From positions 1-64,000 of the forward strand of contig CALNXY010000015.1 in NCBI GenBank assembly GCA_942490705.1: a stretch of 64,000 nt of DNA, given 5' to 3'. The first letter of the stretch is position 1; the number at the start of each line of letters is the position of its first letter. The notes under the pieces are model-generated. The model was given only the letters and a program-made list of their open reading frames with translations, searched no databases and was not told the DNA's origin. Origin of the DNA: JAGRCP01 sp942490705. Lineage in GTDB: Bacteria > Chloroflexota > Anaerolineae > Caldilineales > Caldilineaceae. A program made the translations under genes and the position numbers. Below, one piece after another: positions 27,001-34,891 of the stretch.

Positions 27001-27247
27001 GATTCTGTCGATTGGCGACAAGCACTCGCCGCATCAGCAGCAGGCCAAACCTCTCGAGCCGGTGACGCCACGCGAAACGCAGATCCTACGCCTGTTGGCT
27101 ACCGAACTCAGCGCCAAAGAAATCGCAGACGAACTGGTCGTCACCGTTGCTACAGTTCGCTCCCACACCCAAAAAATCTATCAGAAGCTCGGCGCCCATA
27201 GCCGTTATGAAGCCGTACAGGCTGCACAAGAACGATCGATCATCTAA
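24095..27247 (+). CDS. Receiver-STAND ATPase-LuxR giant response regulator
   Basis: A 1050-residue fusion. Residues 1-125 are a NarL-like receiver with all key residues: acidic pair in LLVEDH, Asp57 in VMDITMPDVDG and Lys107 in YLLKES. Residues 165-420 are a MalT-type STAND nucleotide-binding domain with Walker A GYGKST and Walker B-like IVALDDFHRI. A long helical TPR-like region follows (about 530-960). The C-terminus is a LuxR HTH (VTPRETQILRLLATELSAKE ... IYQKLGAHSRYEAV). MalT-like proteins normally sense a ligand and lack a receiver; here phosphorylation could gate the ATPase switch. It lies 18 bases after the HisKA_3 kinase, its likely partner. Confidence 0.92.
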   Translation: MKMTITVLLVEDHVIFRAGLRMLLSEETDIQVVGEAGDGASAVESARQLQPDVIVMDITMPDVDGIEATRTLQAESPTSNVLALSIHGESRFVEEMLRAGATGYLLKESAPEELLDAIRTVADGHRYLSGTIKGILLSRYMEIVADGGFGDDSVASNTDEDAVILETKLHRPLTAHRSIQRPRLLESLELGMSHPLTLVSAAAGYGKSTIVSQWLDRCAYPNAWISLDERDNDLRSFLGYFIAAVESLFPESLRETAALLKASMLPPLSLLSGTLINDLATIPTPYIVALDDFHRIDVPAIHELLRELLRRPPQTLHLILITRVDPPLDLLQMRAYRRIVELRADALRLSPRETAEFVENMFDMPVEEAVVNALMTRSEGWITGLHLITLAARSTEDLINIPASLPGERQTLDYLVTEALAHQPHGLRGWLLKTSILDRFCAPLCDALCMPAAEAKEDAAGLTGDLFIQWLMERNLFVVSLDSHDKWFRYHHLFQTLLQGQLSHVLSEVEIADLYGRASHWFVTQGLIDEAFDYAIKAGDQARAAEIVETHRYAEYDADRGYVVERWLERLPAEIKAQRPGLLLAQAWAAIQRFQIDRVTALIARVERLLDGQTGSPMLLGDLHYLRGNIQYWKGDGKESVASLEAALEQVAGWQHQIEYNTILMLTLARSMIGQQEQALQFLDTRIQEASAIEGQFVTHLMGGVAFLHLLAGDLAQTRQQAERLHAEANKRHFVNNDAWSSYLLGYVALQSYDLEQAVQHFAVASKERYTMQRGGAIDALAGLALAQQLLQQESEAQETIERLLEFTRSTEDRHGLALSLSTQARLALLAGDMDAAIHWALAADETTVQPAPFLWLEVPAHTRARILHGMGTEKSLAAAGELLNASLHWSKAGHFTGQVIEAGVLQALVLDRQGQTDHARQVLTETVTLAASRGWIRPFIEAGKPMAAMLAQLQAPTSTPIVKRHATTILSIGDKHSPHQQQAKPLEPVTPRETQILRLLATELSAKEIADELVVTVATVRSHTQKIYQKLGAHSRYEAVQAAQERSII

Positions 27248-27440
27248 AGTGTGACCAGTGATGATGCACGCCCCATAGGCAAGAAATCGACACCGGTCGA
27301 ACCATTCCGACTTTTCATAAGTTTCCTCCATCATAAATCCGTCATCCTCCGCCGCGTCTCTGGCAGATTCGCGGTTTACCCCATTCTGTCTTGCAATCGA
27401 TGCACCCCCGTTCTATCCCCGCAACCTGGTCGCCTTGTGT

Positions 27441-27446
27441 TATAAT
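27441..27446 (+). promoter_or_regulatory. TATAAT -10 box before the second STAND regulator
   Basis: A perfect TATAAT lies 31 bases before the start codon at 27478. No convincing -35 hexamer is present at 16-18 bases, so an activator may be needed. It implies the second regulator can be expressed apart from the first. Confidence 0.4.
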
Positions 27447-27477
27447 TGCCTTGCCCAATTTACCGAGAAAAGCGCTC

Positions 27478-30400
27478 ATGTCCACATCAATCCTACTCAT
27501 AGACGAGCATCCGCTCTTCCGCGCCGGTATCAGCAAATTGATCGACGCAGAGCCGGAACTTTGCCTTGCCGGCGAGGTCAGCGACATTCATGCGGCCATC
27601 CCGTTGCTAAAGACGCTTGCACCGGACCTCGTGATCCTAAGCACCGATGGCAATCAGGCTGAAGTAGTCAGAGAGATCAAGGGGAGCTCGCCAACGACCC
27701 GATTGCTGGTCCTGTCCATGGACATTGACAGGGAAGCGGCAGAGGAAATACTGCGCGCCGGTGCGTCTGGCTACCTGGGTAGTGAATGCGAGCCCGAAGA
27801 CCTCTTGGAAGGCATCCAGACGGTCATGCGCGGCGATCGCTATCTGGGACCCAATGTTCAAGAACTATTCGTTTCAAGCTATATAGATGTCTTGGCAGAT
27901 GATTCAGCATTCAATTCGATGATTGCCGCGCAGGCAACACGGGAATTGCGCAGTCCCCTCGTGCTTACCAAAATCCATCGCCCAGAAACGATACGCCAGG
28001 TAGTACCCAGAGCCCGATTGCTGGAGGAGTTGGAAATCGGGCGCCGGCGACCCTTCACCCTCATCTCTGCGCCGGCAGGTTTTGGCAAGAGCACGTTGGT
28101 AGGTCATTGGCTAGCGACTAACGGCTATGCCAGCGCCTGGCTTTCGCTGGACGCGCAGGACAATGACATGCGCGTTTTTCTCAGCTATCTGGTTGCTGCT
28201 GTGCGAAGTCAATTCCCTGAAGCGTTGCCGATGACCGCGCTGCTGTGCGGGGCGCCAACCTTGCCGGCTTTGCCCCTCCTGTCCAGTACGCTTGTCAATG
28301 AGTTAGACCGCCTGCCGCAACGGCTTATTCTGGTGCTCGACGACTATCACCGCATCGTCGAGCCAGCCATCCACAACCTGCTCTCAGAACTCCTGCGTCA
28401 CCCGCCTCAGACGTTGCATCTTGTCCTGATAACGCGGACAGATCCGGCGCTAGACCTGCTCAGTTTGCGTGCCTACCAGCAGATGGGAGAGCTGCGCACA
28501 CAGGCGCTGAGCTTCACGCCTGATGAAACCGCCGCACTGCTGCAGCAGGTCACCGGTGCAGCAGTCAGCGCAGAGATTGCCCGTGCGCTGACTCAGAAGA
28601 CGGAGGGCTGGGTGACGGGACTTCACCTGCTTACCCTTTCTGTCAAGAACGGTGAGGAGCTATCCGGCGTCTCGCAGGTCCTACCGGGCGAACAGCAGAC
28701 GCTGGACTACCTGATTGCTGAAGTCCTGTCTCGCCAACCGCAGCATGTGCAAACATGGCTCCTAAAGACCTCCATCCTCGACCGCTTTTGTGCGCCGCTC
28801 TGTGCTGCCCTCAGCATGCCGCTCGTAGCTGGAGATGAGACAAGTCTCGATGGGCAGGAGTTCATTGACTGGCTCGCCCACCACAATCTCTTTGTGATGG
28901 CCCTCGACCATCATGGCACATGGTATCGCTACCACCATCTCTTCCAAGAGCTATTACAGACGCAGTTGGAACAGCAGTTTGGAGCGGACGAAGTTGCCGC
29001 CTTGCATCGGCGCGCCAGTTGCTGGTTCAACGACGAAGGGCTATACGATGATGCACTTGAGCATGCCCTCGCCGGGGGCGATACGCTTGCGGCAGTAGAG
29101 ATCGTTGAAACGAATCGGTTTGACACGCAAAATGCAGACCACACCTATACCCTTGAGCGCTGGCTGAAGCGACTGCCGGCAGCCAGCTTGGAAGGCCGGC
29201 CAAAGCTGCTCCTGGCCGCGGCAGCTGTCGCCTTCGGAAAGTTTGAGATGGAGCGGATTCCGCCGCTCGTTGAGCAGGTCGATGCGCTGTTGGATGATCA
29301 AACCGGCGACCCAATAAATGGCCTCAGAGCAGATGATCCGATCCTGTTTGGCGAGTTGGATTTCTACAAGGGAAATCTGCTCTATTGGATCGGTGAATTC
29401 GAGACCAGCGTTACCTATTTGGAGCGTGCATTAACGTTGGTTCCTGGCCCGCCCTGGATTGTGCGATGCAATATCGACCTCATGCTTGGCTTCGCCCGTC
29501 ACGCTTGCGGCCAAACGGAGCTGGCACTCTCGGTCCTCACCGAGCAGACACAAGATTTCGAACCATCCCAGAGCTTCCAGCTGGCATACGTTGTCGGCAG
29601 TATCACCTTCATCCGCCTTTTCTCTGCGCACTTGATCCAGGCCGGAGAGGAAGCACGCCGGATGGAGATCGCGGCTGCACGAAGCGGCAACAGCAACCTG
29701 GTTGCCTGGGGCGCCTATCTTCTCGCCAATGCGATGTTTCATCAATACGATCTCCACCGCGCGCTGCATAAATTTGCCGAGGCACTTCGGCTGCGCCAAG
29801 TCCTCGATCCACGCGCGGTGATCGACGCGATGGCCGGTCTGGCGCTGACACAGCAAATGTTACAACGATCAGATGACGCCGACCGGACCATGCAGATGAT
29901 GGTCAAATTCATCCATGCTCTGGACGATCCCTACAGCATCGCCATCGCCGAATCCTGCCGGGCACGCCTTGATTTGTTGCAGGGAGATCTGGCAAGCGCC
30001 GTCACCTGGGCGCGTAGTGCGAGCTGCACACCGTCACAGGCAGCGCTGTTCGTCTGGCTCGAGACGCCCTGTATTACCCACGCCCGTGTGCTGATTGCGA
30101 TCGGTACCCAGGAAAATTTGGCGCAGGCAGGCGAACTACTGGAACGGATTCGAAAAATTAGTGACGCCTGCCATTATGTCAATCAAGCGATCGAAGTTGT
30201 GGCCCTGCAGTCTCTCTGTCTGGAGCGGCAGCGGCGGAACAAGGACGCGCGCGCAGCTTTGCTGGAAGCAGTGCAGCTAGCCGCCAAGGGTGGCTGGGTA
30301 CGGCCATTTGTAGAGTTGGGCCAACCGATGAGCACGATGTTAGAGGATTTACGCCGGCAGGATCTTCCCAATGATACAGTTTCATATATCAATCGCATTC

Positions 30401-30642
30401 TCTCGTCCTTTCCAGACTGGGTTGAAACTGCTGATCAATCCGGCCTGATTGAGCCCCTCACAGAGCGTGAGTTGGACATTGTGCGTTTGCTCGACACGGA
30501 ACTCAGTCCTGCGGCAATCGCCGATGAACTCGTGGTCAGTGTGGCCACCGTGCGCGCACACACCCGGTCAATTTACGGCAAACTCGACGCCCACAGCCGC
30601 CATGAAGCCGTGGAGCAAGCCCGCGACCTGGGCCTGATTTGA
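27478..30642 (+). CDS. Pseudo-receiver-STAND ATPase-LuxR regulator, paralogue
   Basis: A 1054-residue paralogue of the gene at 24095 with the same order: receiver-like domain, STAND ATPase (Walker A GFGKST, LVLDDYHRI), TPR-like region, LuxR HTH (LTERELDIVRLLDTELSPAA). The receiver is degenerate. The phospho-acceptor position reads VILSTDGN (Ser55 in place of Asp) with a three-residue shorter loop, and the conserved Lys is Ser102 in YLGSEC. It should not be phosphorylated in the usual way. The start at 27478 is chosen over 27391 because the longer form runs through the TATAAT box and the domain begins at MSTSILLIDEHPLF. It is followed by a strong terminator. Confidence 0.92.
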   Translation: MSTSILLIDEHPLFRAGISKLIDAEPELCLAGEVSDIHAAIPLLKTLAPDLVILSTDGNQAEVVREIKGSSPTTRLLVLSMDIDREAAEEILRAGASGYLGSECEPEDLLEGIQTVMRGDRYLGPNVQELFVSSYIDVLADDSAFNSMIAAQATRELRSPLVLTKIHRPETIRQVVPRARLLEELEIGRRRPFTLISAPAGFGKSTLVGHWLATNGYASAWLSLDAQDNDMRVFLSYLVAAVRSQFPEALPMTALLCGAPTLPALPLLSSTLVNELDRLPQRLILVLDDYHRIVEPAIHNLLSELLRHPPQTLHLVLITRTDPALDLLSLRAYQQMGELRTQALSFTPDETAALLQQVTGAAVSAEIARALTQKTEGWVTGLHLLTLSVKNGEELSGVSQVLPGEQQTLDYLIAEVLSRQPQHVQTWLLKTSILDRFCAPLCAALSMPLVAGDETSLDGQEFIDWLAHHNLFVMALDHHGTWYRYHHLFQELLQTQLEQQFGADEVAALHRRASCWFNDEGLYDDALEHALAGGDTLAAVEIVETNRFDTQNADHTYTLERWLKRLPAASLEGRPKLLLAAAAVAFGKFEMERIPPLVEQVDALLDDQTGDPINGLRADDPILFGELDFYKGNLLYWIGEFETSVTYLERALTLVPGPPWIVRCNIDLMLGFARHACGQTELALSVLTEQTQDFEPSQSFQLAYVVGSITFIRLFSAHLIQAGEEARRMEIAAARSGNSNLVAWGAYLLANAMFHQYDLHRALHKFAEALRLRQVLDPRAVIDAMAGLALTQQMLQRSDDADRTMQMMVKFIHALDDPYSIAIAESCRARLDLLQGDLASAVTWARSASCTPSQAALFVWLETPCITHARVLIAIGTQENLAQAGELLERIRKISDACHYVNQAIEVVALQSLCLERQRRNKDARAALLEAVQLAAKGGWVRPFVELGQPMSTMLEDLRRQDLPNDTVSYINRILSSFPDWVETADQSGLIEPLTERELDIVRLLDTELSPAAIADELVVSVATVRAHTRSIYGKLDAHSRHEAVEQARDLGLI

Positions 30643-30681
30643 GGCCTCGCCGCTCCGGCATAGTGCAATAATTTCATCTTC

Positions 30682-30734
30682 TAATCAAAAGGCGTGGGGA
30701 TCGCAGCGTGTGCGATCCCCACGCCTTTTGATTA
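30682..30734. terminator. 24-bp perfect inverted repeat, likely terminator
   Basis: Arms 30682-30705 and 30711-30734 are exact complements with a GCGTG loop. The downstream arm ends CCTTTTGATTA, giving a short T-run inside the stem. It ends the signalling island, 39 bases after the stop codon at 30642. Confidence 0.7.
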
Positions 30735-30766
30735 GCGCAAATAGTCACCCTGCGTAATTAATATGA

Positions 30767-30798
30767 GTACGACAAGTACTCAATCCACGCAGTATAGT
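30767..30798 (+). promoter_or_regulatory. Candidate promoter GTACGACA-N18-TATAGT
   Basis: GTACGACA (30767-30774) and TATAGT (30793-30798) are 18 bases apart, exactly as at 9137-9168, with unrelated spacer sequence. The gene at 30956 follows about 150 bases later. Confidence 0.45.
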
Positions 30799-30955
30799 CA
30801 CCTTACACCAAGATCCTTGCGGCAGAGGAGCCCAGAATGGTACCGGCACGGGCGCAGGCAACGGCTCACTCGATGCAGGCGTGGACGTATTGCCATTGCG
30901 CTGTACCGCAGAGGATGGATCCAGATGCCCGTAAGATGAAACATGAGGTACGTCG

Positions 30956-31249
30956 ATGCGCGACCAACTGCCCGGAAGTCGGATTCGAATCGAGTGCCCG
31001 GCCTGCTACCGAATCGTGGTCCAAGGCGGATTGGATGAACGGTGGAGCGGTCGGCTGGGGGGCCTCAGCATTACACATATCGCTGTTGACGACGGAACAA
31101 CCATAACCCAGTTGACAGGCAGGCTGCTCGATCAAGCTGCACTACTGGGCGTGCTCAACACCTTGTATGAGTTACGCCTGCCACTGATCAGCGTCGTCTA
31201 TGCAGCGGACGATGGAGTTGACTCGTCAACCATTCATGCTGCCGGATAG
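30956..31249 (+). CDS. Small conserved-looking protein, unknown function
   Basis: A 97-residue protein with GAGGT upstream of ATG 30956. Its core has the pattern GGLDERWSGRLGGLSITHIA then DGTTITQLTGRLLDQAALLG and LYELRLPLISV. This matches a widespread family of short bacterial proteins that I recall only as hypothetical (G-LD-RW----GL-ITH...L-G---DQAALHG-L--I-DL-L-L-SV). No function is known. Two cysteines and a tyrosine (CPACYR) near the N-terminus are specific to this copy. Confidence 0.75.
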   Translation: MRDQLPGSRIRIECPACYRIVVQGGLDERWSGRLGGLSITHIAVDDGTTITQLTGRLLDQAALLGVLNTLYELRLPLISVVYAADDGVDSSTIHAAG

Positions 31250-31294
31250 ATCGTCACGAACAGTCAATCAAACATAGGATAAGGAGAAGGATTC

Positions 31295-31585
31295 ATGTGT
31301 TGCACGCTTTCTGCACTGTTGTTTGTCGGGCCCCGATTGGGCATCCTCGTCTGGTATCTCTTCAACCCCGCCTACGTCAATGCTGCGTTTGGCAATTTTT
31401 TCTGGGGATTCTTGGGCTGGCTCTTTCTGCCTTGGACTTCGCTCGCCTACATTATGATCTACCCTGGCGGCGTAGTCGGCTTCGATTGGCTCCTGTTGGG
31501 ACTGGGCGTCTTTGCTGACATGGCAACCTACTTCGGCGGTTACTACAATCGCGAGCAGGTACCCTATGGCGAAACGATTCCATAA
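31295..31585 (+). CDS. Small membrane protein
   Basis: A 96-residue protein starting after AAGGAGAAGGATTC. Three hydrophobic segments are visible, including LSALLFVGPRLGILVWYLF and NFFWGFLGWLFLPWTSLAYI. The C-terminus is polar (NREQVPYGETIP). Function unknown. It stands 45 bases after the small gene at 30956, so the two may be cotranscribed; a hairpin follows. Confidence 0.8.
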   Translation: MCCTLSALLFVGPRLGILVWYLFNPAYVNAAFGNFFWGFLGWLFLPWTSLAYIMIYPGGVVGFDWLLLGLGVFADMATYFGGYYNREQVPYGETIP

Positions 31586-31598
31586 GGGATAGCCCGCG

Positions 31599-31636
31599 CC
31601 TGGCCCGGCCATACGATGGCGTATGGCCGGGCCAGG
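31599..31636. terminator. 16-bp perfect inverted repeat
   Basis: CCTGGCCCGGCCATAC (31599-31614) pairs exactly with 31621-31636 around GATGGC, 13 bases after the small membrane gene. Confidence 0.6.
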
Positions 31637-31714
31637 ATTATCGTTTCGGTTTGCCACAGGGTAGAATGACCCCCGAAATCGTAGCGCCGGACACCACCCT
31701 GCGGACCACAAATC

Positions 31715-33325
31715 ATGGACACGCTTGACTCCCAGATCGATCCCCGTAGCGACCAATTTCAGACTAATTCTGCCTACAATCGAGCACTTGCCGAAGAGTT
31801 ACGCACGCACTTGGCCCAGGTCCAGGCGGGTGGGAGTGCCCGCGCACGGCAGCGCCACGCCGAGCAGGGCAAGCGCTTCGTGCGCGCGCGCATCGATATG
31901 CTGCTCGACGAGCACGCGCCCTTTCTGGAACTGTCACCGCTGGCGGCATGGGACCTCTATGACGGTGATGCGCCAGGTGCCGGAATTGTCACGGGCATCG
32001 GCCGCGTTGCCGGTCGAGAATGCCTCATCATCGCCAACGACGCCACAGTGAAGGGCGGCGCCTATTACCCCATGACGGTCAAGAAGCACTTGCGCGCCCA
32101 GCAAATCGCGCTGGAGAACCGCCTGCCCTGCCTCTACCTGGTCGATTCAGGCGGCGCGTTCCTCCCTATGCAGGACGAAGTCTTTCCCGATGCGGACGAC
32201 TTTGGCCGCATCTTCTACAACCAGGCGACGATGAGCGCCGCGGGCATTCCCCAACTTGCCGCGGTGATGGGTTCGTGCACGGCCGGCGGCGCCTACGTGC
32301 CGGCCATGAGCGACGAGGCGGTAATCGTCAACGGAACGGGTACGATCTTTCTGGGCGGCCCGCCGCTGGTGAAAGCCGCCACGGGGGAAGATGTGAGTGC
32401 CGAGGCACTGGGCGGCGCCGATGTGCATACCCGTCTCTCCGGCGTGGCCGATCACTTTGCCGAGGACGACGCGCACGCGCTGCAAATTCTGCGCGATATT
32501 GTGGCCACGCTCAATACGCGCAAACAGGTCGACCTGGACGTGCGCCCACCCGAAGAGCCCCTCTACGATCCGGCCGAACTCTACGGCGTCCTGCCGGCAA
32601 GCTTCAAGGTCGCCTACGATGTGCGCGAGGTCATTGCGCGTCTGGTCGACGGCAGCCGCTTGCGCGAGTTCAAAGCGCGCTATGGCACGACGCTCGTCTG
32701 CGGCTTCGCCCATCTTTGGGGCTATCCCGTCGGCATCATCGCCAACAACGGCATCCTCTTCAGTGAATCTGCCCTGAAGGCGACCCATTTCATCGAGCTC
32801 TGCACGGCCCGGCGCATTCCGTTGCTCTTTCTCCAGAACATCACCGGCTTCATGGTGGGCAAGGAATATGAGAACCGCGGCATCGCCCGCGACGGGGCCA
32901 AGCTGGTCCACGCAGTGGCCAATGCCCAGGTGCCAAAACTCACCCTGCTGATCGGCGGCTCTTTTGGGGCCGGGAACTACGGCATGTGCGGGCGGGCCTA
33001 CGGGCCGCGCTTTCTCTTCAGCTGGCCCAACAGTCGCATCAGCGTGATGGGCGGAGAGCAGGCGGCCAACGTGCTGCTCACCGTCAAGCAGGATCAGCTA
33101 GCCCGGCGCGGCGAATCACCGTTGAATGAAGCGGCTCAAGCCGCGTTCAAGCAACCAATCCTGGACAAGTACGAGCGCGAGGGCGATCCTTACTATGCCA
33201 CCGCGCGCCTGTGGGACGACGGCATTCTCGATCCGGCCGACACGCGCACGGTTCTCGGCCTGGCCCTCTCGGCCGCGCTCAACGCGCCCGTGCCGGCGAC
33301 CGACTATGGCATCTTTCGCATGTAG
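31715..33325 (+). CDS. Acyl-CoA carboxylase carboxyltransferase subunit (methylcrotonyl-CoA type)
   Basis: A 536-residue biotin-dependent carboxyltransferase. The long N-terminal region (RIDMLLDEHAPFLELSPLAA, YDGDAPGAGIVTGIGRV, NDATVKGGAYYPMTVKKHL) and the central LYLVDSGGAFLPMQDEVFPD are characteristic of methylcrotonyl-CoA carboxylase beta chains. GSCTAGGAYVPAMSDE is the acyl-CoA oxyanion region of the N-domain. The C-domain has GGSFGAGNYGMCGRAYGPRF. The likely role is leucine breakdown, carboxylating 3-methylcrotonyl-CoA with the two subunits encoded next. Related geranyl- or propionyl-CoA carboxylases are less likely. The biotin carboxylase gene starts 12 bases later. Confidence 0.92.
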   Translation: MDTLDSQIDPRSDQFQTNSAYNRALAEELRTHLAQVQAGGSARARQRHAEQGKRFVRARIDMLLDEHAPFLELSPLAAWDLYDGDAPGAGIVTGIGRVAGRECLIIANDATVKGGAYYPMTVKKHLRAQQIALENRLPCLYLVDSGGAFLPMQDEVFPDADDFGRIFYNQATMSAAGIPQLAAVMGSCTAGGAYVPAMSDEAVIVNGTGTIFLGGPPLVKAATGEDVSAEALGGADVHTRLSGVADHFAEDDAHALQILRDIVATLNTRKQVDLDVRPPEEPLYDPAELYGVLPASFKVAYDVREVIARLVDGSRLREFKARYGTTLVCGFAHLWGYPVGIIANNGILFSESALKATHFIELCTARRIPLLFLQNITGFMVGKEYENRGIARDGAKLVHAVANAQVPKLTLLIGGSFGAGNYGMCGRAYGPRFLFSWPNSRISVMGGEQAANVLLTVKQDQLARRGESPLNEAAQAAFKQPILDKYEREGDPYYATARLWDDGILDPADTRTVLGLALSAALNAPVPATDYGIFRM

Positions 33326-33337
33326 ATCGGAGCAGGT

Positions 33338-34891
33338 ATGTTTCAGAAGATCCTAATCGCCAATCGTGGTGAAATTGCCGTACGCATCATCCGCGCCTGT
33401 CAGGAAATGGGCATTGCCACGGTTGCCGTCTACTCCGAAGCCGACGCCGATGCGCTGCACACGATGCTGGCAGACGAGGCCGTAGAAATCGGGCCGCCGC
33501 CCCCGGCCGAATCCTATCTGCGCAGCGATCTGATCCTCGACGCGGCGCTGGCGCTGGGCTGTCAGGCAATCCATCCCGGCTACGGTTTCCTCTCAGAAAA
33601 TGCTGACTTCGCCGACGCAGTGAGCGCGGCAGGTCTCGTCTTTATCGGCCCATCCGCCGCGGCGATGCGGATCATGGGCAGCAAGACCGCGGCGCGTGCA
33701 GCCGTGCAGGCAGCCGGCGTGCCGGTCGTCCCGGGTTATCAGGCAAGCCAGCGTGACGAAGAACTGACGGCTGCGGCCGCGGCCATTGGCTATCCCCTGC
33801 TCGTCAAGGCCACGGCCGGTGGCGGCGGCAAGGGGATGCGCATCGTCCATCAGTCCCACGAACTGCCGGCTGCGCTTGCTTCCGCACGGCGCGAGGCGCG
33901 CAATGCGTTTGGCGATGACCGCATCTATCTGGAGAAGCTGATCGAGCGACCGCGTCACGTCGAGTTTCAGATCCTGGCCGACGCTTGCGGTCACGCGGTT
34001 CATCTCTTCGAACGCGAGTGTTCGGTTCAGCGCCGCCACCAGAAGATCATTGAAGAGACGCCCTCGCCGATAGTGGATGGGGCGCTCCGTCAGCGCATGG
34101 GCGAGGCAGCGTTGGCCATTGCGCGATCCACGGATTATGTCAATGCGGGAACGGTGGAATTTCTGGTCGACGCGGCGGGAGAGTTCTACTTCCTGGAGAT
34201 GAATACGCGTCTCCAGGTCGAGCACCCGATCACAGAATTGGTAACCGGCGTCGATCTCGTCAAGGCGCAGCTGCGGATTGCCGCGGGCGAACCGTTGCCC
34301 TATCAACAAACAGAGCTATCTCAGCGCGGGCACGCCATCGAATGCCGGATCTACGCCGAGGATCCGAGCCACGATTTCCTGCCCGCCACCGGGCACGTGA
34401 TGGTGGCAGTGGAACCAACGGGTCCAGGCGTGCGCGTGGATGCCGGCATCAGCAGCGGCGACGAGGTGACGCTGCACTACGATCCCATGATTGCCAAGCT
34501 CGTCGTTCTGGGCGAAAATCGGTCCGACGCCATCGAGCGCATGGATTGGGCGTTGCGCCACTACGTGATTCTGGGGGACGTCATCACCAATATCCCCTTT
34601 CTACGCGAGGTGCTGGCCCATCCGGTCTTTGTCGCCGGCGCGGTGACGACTGACTTGATCGATGCCGAATTCGTAGCGACGCTGCAGTGCCACGTCGCTG
34701 CGGCCGATGACGTGCCCGACCTGGCCCTGATCGCCGCCGCGCTCAACGAAACCTTGCAGCAGGGTCAGGCGGCGTCTGGCGCGCCGGCCGCCGCGGCGAC
34801 GGGCGATCCACATAGTCCGTGGCGGACGTTGGGCCCGTTTCGACTCGGGGCCGGATCATCAAGAATGGATGCATCAAACCATGTCCCCTGA
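33338..34891 (+). CDS. Biotin carboxylase subunit of acyl-CoA carboxylase
   Basis: A 517-residue ATP-grasp enzyme that carboxylates biotin on the carrier. It has ILIANRGEIAVRIIRACQEM at the N-terminus, HPGYGFLSENADFA, the glycine-rich ATP loop TAGGGGKGMRIV, ERPRHVEFQILAD, ERECSVQRRHQKIIEE and EMNTRLQVEHPITE, all standard motifs. The end (about 60 residues, Ala-rich) does not contain a biotinyl domain. In many methylcrotonyl-CoA carboxylases this subunit is fused to the carrier, whereas here the carrier is a separate gene overlapping by 23 bases. Confidence 0.94.
   Translation: MFQKILIANRGEIAVRIIRACQEMGIATVAVYSEADADALHTMLADEAVEIGPPPPAESYLRSDLILDAALALGCQAIHPGYGFLSENADFADAVSAAGLVFIGPSAAAMRIMGSKTAARAAVQAAGVPVVPGYQASQRDEELTAAAAAIGYPLLVKATAGGGGKGMRIVHQSHELPAALASARREARNAFGDDRIYLEKLIERPRHVEFQILADACGHAVHLFERECSVQRRHQKIIEETPSPIVDGALRQRMGEAALAIARSTDYVNAGTVEFLVDAAGEFYFLEMNTRLQVEHPITELVTGVDLVKAQLRIAAGEPLPYQQTELSQRGHAIECRIYAEDPSHDFLPATGHVMVAVEPTGPGVRVDAGISSGDEVTLHYDPMIAKLVVLGENRSDAIERMDWALRHYVILGDVITNIPFLREVLAHPVFVAGAVTTDLIDAEFVATLQCHVAAADDVPDLALIAAALNETLQQGQAASGAPAAAATGDPHSPWRTLGPFRLGAGSSRMDASNHVP

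Larger units (their letters stand above)
30643..30955. other. Gene-free spacer with terminator and promoter-like motif
   Basis: These 313 bp contain the 24-bp palindrome at 30682-30734 and the GTACGACA-N18-TATAGT motif at 30767-30798. An overlapping open frame beginning at 30837 shares DNA with the gene at 30956 in another frame and is not supported. Confidence 0.65.

Noticed and set aside
30975..31000. GTCGGATTCGAATCGAGTGC, resembling a tRNA T-arm
   Set aside because: No acceptor stem or anticodon arm can be drawn around it, and it lies inside the coding sequence at 30956.
30837..31106. An 89-codon open frame overlapping the gene at 30956
   Set aside because: The overlapping frame at 30956 matches a known short-protein pattern, so this frame is a shadow.
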